Source: Verpa conica (taxonomy: Eukaryota; Ascomycota; Pezizomycetes; Pezizales; Morchellaceae). Taken from it: a DNA stretch of 64,000 nucleotides. The notes below the pieces were generated by a model, which made no database searches, had not been told where the DNA came from, and saw nothing but the letters and a program-made list of their open reading frames with translations. Made by a program: the position numbers and the translations under genes. Shown one piece after another: positions 61,402 to 64,000 of the stretch (positions within the stretch are counted from its first letter, which is position 1; each line of letters begins with the position of its first letter). The stretch covers positions 186,001-250,000 of the forward strand of contig JAUFSD010000001.1 in the NCBI GenBank assembly GCA_033030425.1. The letters run 5' to 3'.

Positions 61402-61415
61402 AAACCCTAACCCTA
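61402..61415. repeat. short interstitial telomere-like repeat
   Basis: ACCCTAACCCTAAC, two units of the CCCTAA telomere repeat. It is too short to mark a chromosome end. Similar words (GGGTTAGGGTTTAG near 53400, GGGTTAGGGTT near 14517) occur elsewhere in the window. Confidence 0.5.
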
Positions 61416-64000
61416 ACACATAATCCAAAGCAGGTTTAATCATGCCTATCACTAACGTCACCTCATCGCCACGATTTTTCCTAGCGGGAGCAAAAAGATA
61501 AGGATCTTGGGATATCCGGTGTGGGAAGTCCATTTCCGGGGTTTGGGAACGATCGCTGCGTTGGCGGGCGTTATATTGGGCTACTTGGAAGGTGGGGGCT
61601 AGCAGAAAGTGGGGGAAGAGGGGGAGGGTAACCGTGGGGGGTTCTGGAATGTGGTACCGGGGGGGGGGGGTTCCATGGCCCTGCGGCAGAAAATTAGGAC
61701 GACAAATCTTCTGGATATTATGGCGTTATTATAACTATATTCGGCCGTAATAATTTTTTTTTTACTGTTTGGGTCGATATACTGCGGGTTTACACCGAGG
61801 TAAACCTGAGGGATATTTTGGGGGCTTGGGTGTTTACGGGGCTTGGGGGGGGGGGGAGCTTGTAAGGGCTTGAGGATTTGGAGTTTTCATAGGAGTGGTT
61901 TTATTGGAGTCATTCGTGGTGGGGTTCTTACAGAGGAGGGATTGGGGGGCATTCATATGGTTCATTGCACGGGTGTTGGGTCCTTACGATAAAGATAGGG
62001 AAAAGCGGACGATTATTGTAGATAGGGAGGAAACGGCACATACAAAATTACACCGGGATCAGATAACAGGGGAACTTTTCTAGGAAACTAATCATCTAGT
62101 TTCATAAAATTAAGAATCCTTCACCTGCAACCCCCACCAAAGCCTTCATTTAGAAAATGTTTTTCTACAGTCCTCGGAGAAAGCTGTGGAAAGAAGAACG
62201 ACATAGCGGTCAGATAGCCGAAGTGGGTGGCTGAAAAGTCTCGAAGAACCTGGGGATAGTAGAAAAATAAAATATGTGGACTGAGAGCTTGTTTGGAGGG
62301 CAGTCTGAAACGTGCGGGTGATTTGTCGAAGGAAAATAAAACTTCGAAAAGAACTATCGAGGGTATAAAGTGGAGATGGAGTGTTCCTGGAGTTAGTGGT
62401 CTATGGATGAAAGTTTTTAATTGGGGTGGAAAGATGGGATCAATACGCGGCCTATTGAGGGGTAGTAGGTGGGATATCAGCTAATAGGATGGGATAATCA
62501 TGGAAATCGGTAGGGTAGCTTTAGGGGCACGTCTATTCTGTTCTTAGTTACAGTACTAATTTAACCGTGTCATGGAATTTTTTGGTTTTCTCCTGTCTAT
62601 ATATTCGATTAGGACAGTCTCTCCTATTTCATCATGTTTGCATGATTCACTAGATGGTAAGTTTGGTGCCCTATTGCCATAGTTCTAGGACAGTTAGGCG
62701 AGATAGAATTGTCATCTTAGTACGCCTACTTTCCCTTTACATGTGTGATACATCTAAAAGAGGACTTCATCCAACTGCATTACGGTCCTATCCCTTTACC
62801 TCTAGGCTAAGTCATCAACGATCAACTAGCAAATTATCAATCGTGGGTACTTATGATAAATTCATTCATTCATTAATCGTGGTTATATTAATCCCATCGA
62901 GTGATTGATTATGATTAAAATTCTAGTAGGGTTTACAAGGCCAGCCAGTTCAGGCAGGATAACTACTTTATATCTGCATGGGAAAGCAAACTTTATAAGC
63001 TCATTATAAGCTCCACCTAGCCTACTTGGCTAAATAAGGCTTAGATTAGATGAATCATATATACTCACTCTCTATCCAGGCCATAAGATATTAGGTGTCA
63101 TAGGGTTCTCGACCATAATAGAAGATCAGGGGTATGAGTTCTGGGCTTATCATATAAGTGGGTATTTTCTATGTACCTATGTTGACCTGAGGTTCTTGAC
63201 CTAGGAAATTTACATGTGAGTGACCCCCCACAAAACCTCCCTTGGGTTATTCCCGGTATTCGGGGTGGGAATATTGGGATGATATTTTATTATCAAGCTC
63301 ATAACTAAGTAGACTCTCCTCAGTATAGGGTTTGGAACTGTTGCTCTTGATATATAGTGATAATGTATAGGTTAACGGATATGATATTACCTGACATGAG
63401 CCACGTACTCCTAGTTTTCTAGGCTCTAGATTGTGCTTATGAATTCTAACTGGCACTTGTCCTTGTCATAAACCTTAAAAATCACCTACTAAAGTATAGA
63501 GGGGATTCATTATACGCGCACTCAGCGAACTTGTACTTGGTATAAACCCCCCCCCTCTTTCTGAGACCTCTTCTCATCCCCCCTCAGTCTCGTTTATCTC
63601 GTTTTCTCTCTCCCCAACCATCTTTCCCTCTATATGAACTATATTTTATCCTTTCTTCATCTTTCATCTACAATAAGCTCCTCTGCTTATAGTCATATCT
63701 CTAGACACATTCTAGACTAGAGCCATAGCTTTATGTGACTCTAATGGTTCTCTAGCGAATACACCCTTATAACACGTATGCAAGCTCCAATAATAGTCAT
63801 AGTCCTTCCAAATAACCTCACCATACCTTTAATTTAACGCCCCCTCTCAACTCTATCCATCATTTAATCAATCGCAGCCCCCCTGCCCTGCCCTTATATT
63901 CTGATCTCTCGACCATCAGTAACTCCTAGTATCTAGGATCGAGCACTAATTACATGATCTGGCGTGCTCGAATCACTAGCAGCTACTTTAATGTCGATAC

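Larger units (their letters stand above)
60982..64000. other. 3' flank of GDH and gene-free end of window
   Basis: The GDH 3' flank starts with a T8A8 palindrome (60991-61006) and T-rich sequence. From 61560 to 61870 the + strand is very G-rich, with two runs of twelve G (61659-61670, 61845-61856). Short open frames at 61895-62083 and 62293-62484 match no family I know. The final 500 bp has a pyrimidine-rich stretch (63546-63670) that could be the promoter of a gene beyond the window. Confidence 0.45.

Noticed and set aside
61895..62484. Two short + strand open frames rich in Arg, Lys and Trp
   Set aside because: No recognisable family, no splice partners, and they sit next to G-rich low-complexity sequence.

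Overview
The window looks like nuclear DNA of a filamentous ascomycete (Pezizomycotina). The genes have fungal-type introns of about 50-145 nt with GTANGT-like donors and CTAAC-like branch sites. The recognisable families are fungal: Mediator subunit Med5, a GH72 glucanosyltransferase, a Cdc25-type RasGEF with SH3, an Ecm25-like RhoGAP, NADP-glutamate dehydrogenase and a fungal LtrA-family membrane protein. Fourteen protein genes or gene remnants occupy well under half of 64 kb. Gene-free stretches of 4-8 kb are AT/TA-rich and look like decayed repeats. This suits a repeat-rich genome such as a truffle or other Pezizomycete, but the lineage is an inference and was not tested.

Layout. 1-5.8 kb: a SOK1/TCP11-family gene (+). 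5.8-7.0 kb: an NmrA-like reductase-fold gene (-). 7.0-11.8 kb: gene-free. 11.8-16.0 kb: a seven-exon LtrA-family membrane protein (+) and an orphan two-span membrane protein (+). 16.2-19.4 kb: MED5 (-). 21.7-22.6 kb: a conserved ascomycete protein with a poly-Gly tract (-). 22.6-29.5 kb: gene-free. 29.5-31.2 kb: a ZIP zinc transporter (+). 31.2-38.8 kb: gene-free. 38.9-50.4 kb: a co-oriented block of RasGEF, aldo/keto reductase, small secreted Cys-rich protein and RhoGAP (all +). 50.9-51.3 kb: a 5'-truncated LINE with poly(A) tail and 15-bp target-site duplication. 54.6-56.2 kb: a GH72 glucanosyltransferase (+). 59.5-61.0 kb: NADP-glutamate dehydrogenase (+). 61-64 kb: no gene recognised.

Gene models were spliced by hand from splice signals, reading phase and family conservation. 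Each multi-exon model sums to a whole number of codons. There is no obvious biosynthetic cluster. Loose functional themes are Ras/cAMP signalling (RasGEF, SOK1-like), cell-wall and polarity work (GH72, RhoGAP) and nitrogen assimilation (GDH, with a tight group of GATA sites upstream). The most useful leads are the complete LINE insertion footprint, the GATA group before GDH, three stop-free introns whose lengths are multiples of three, stop-dependent splice choices in the ZIP and reductase genes, a seven-residue repeat at the RhoGAP N terminus, and the candidate effector-like secreted protein.
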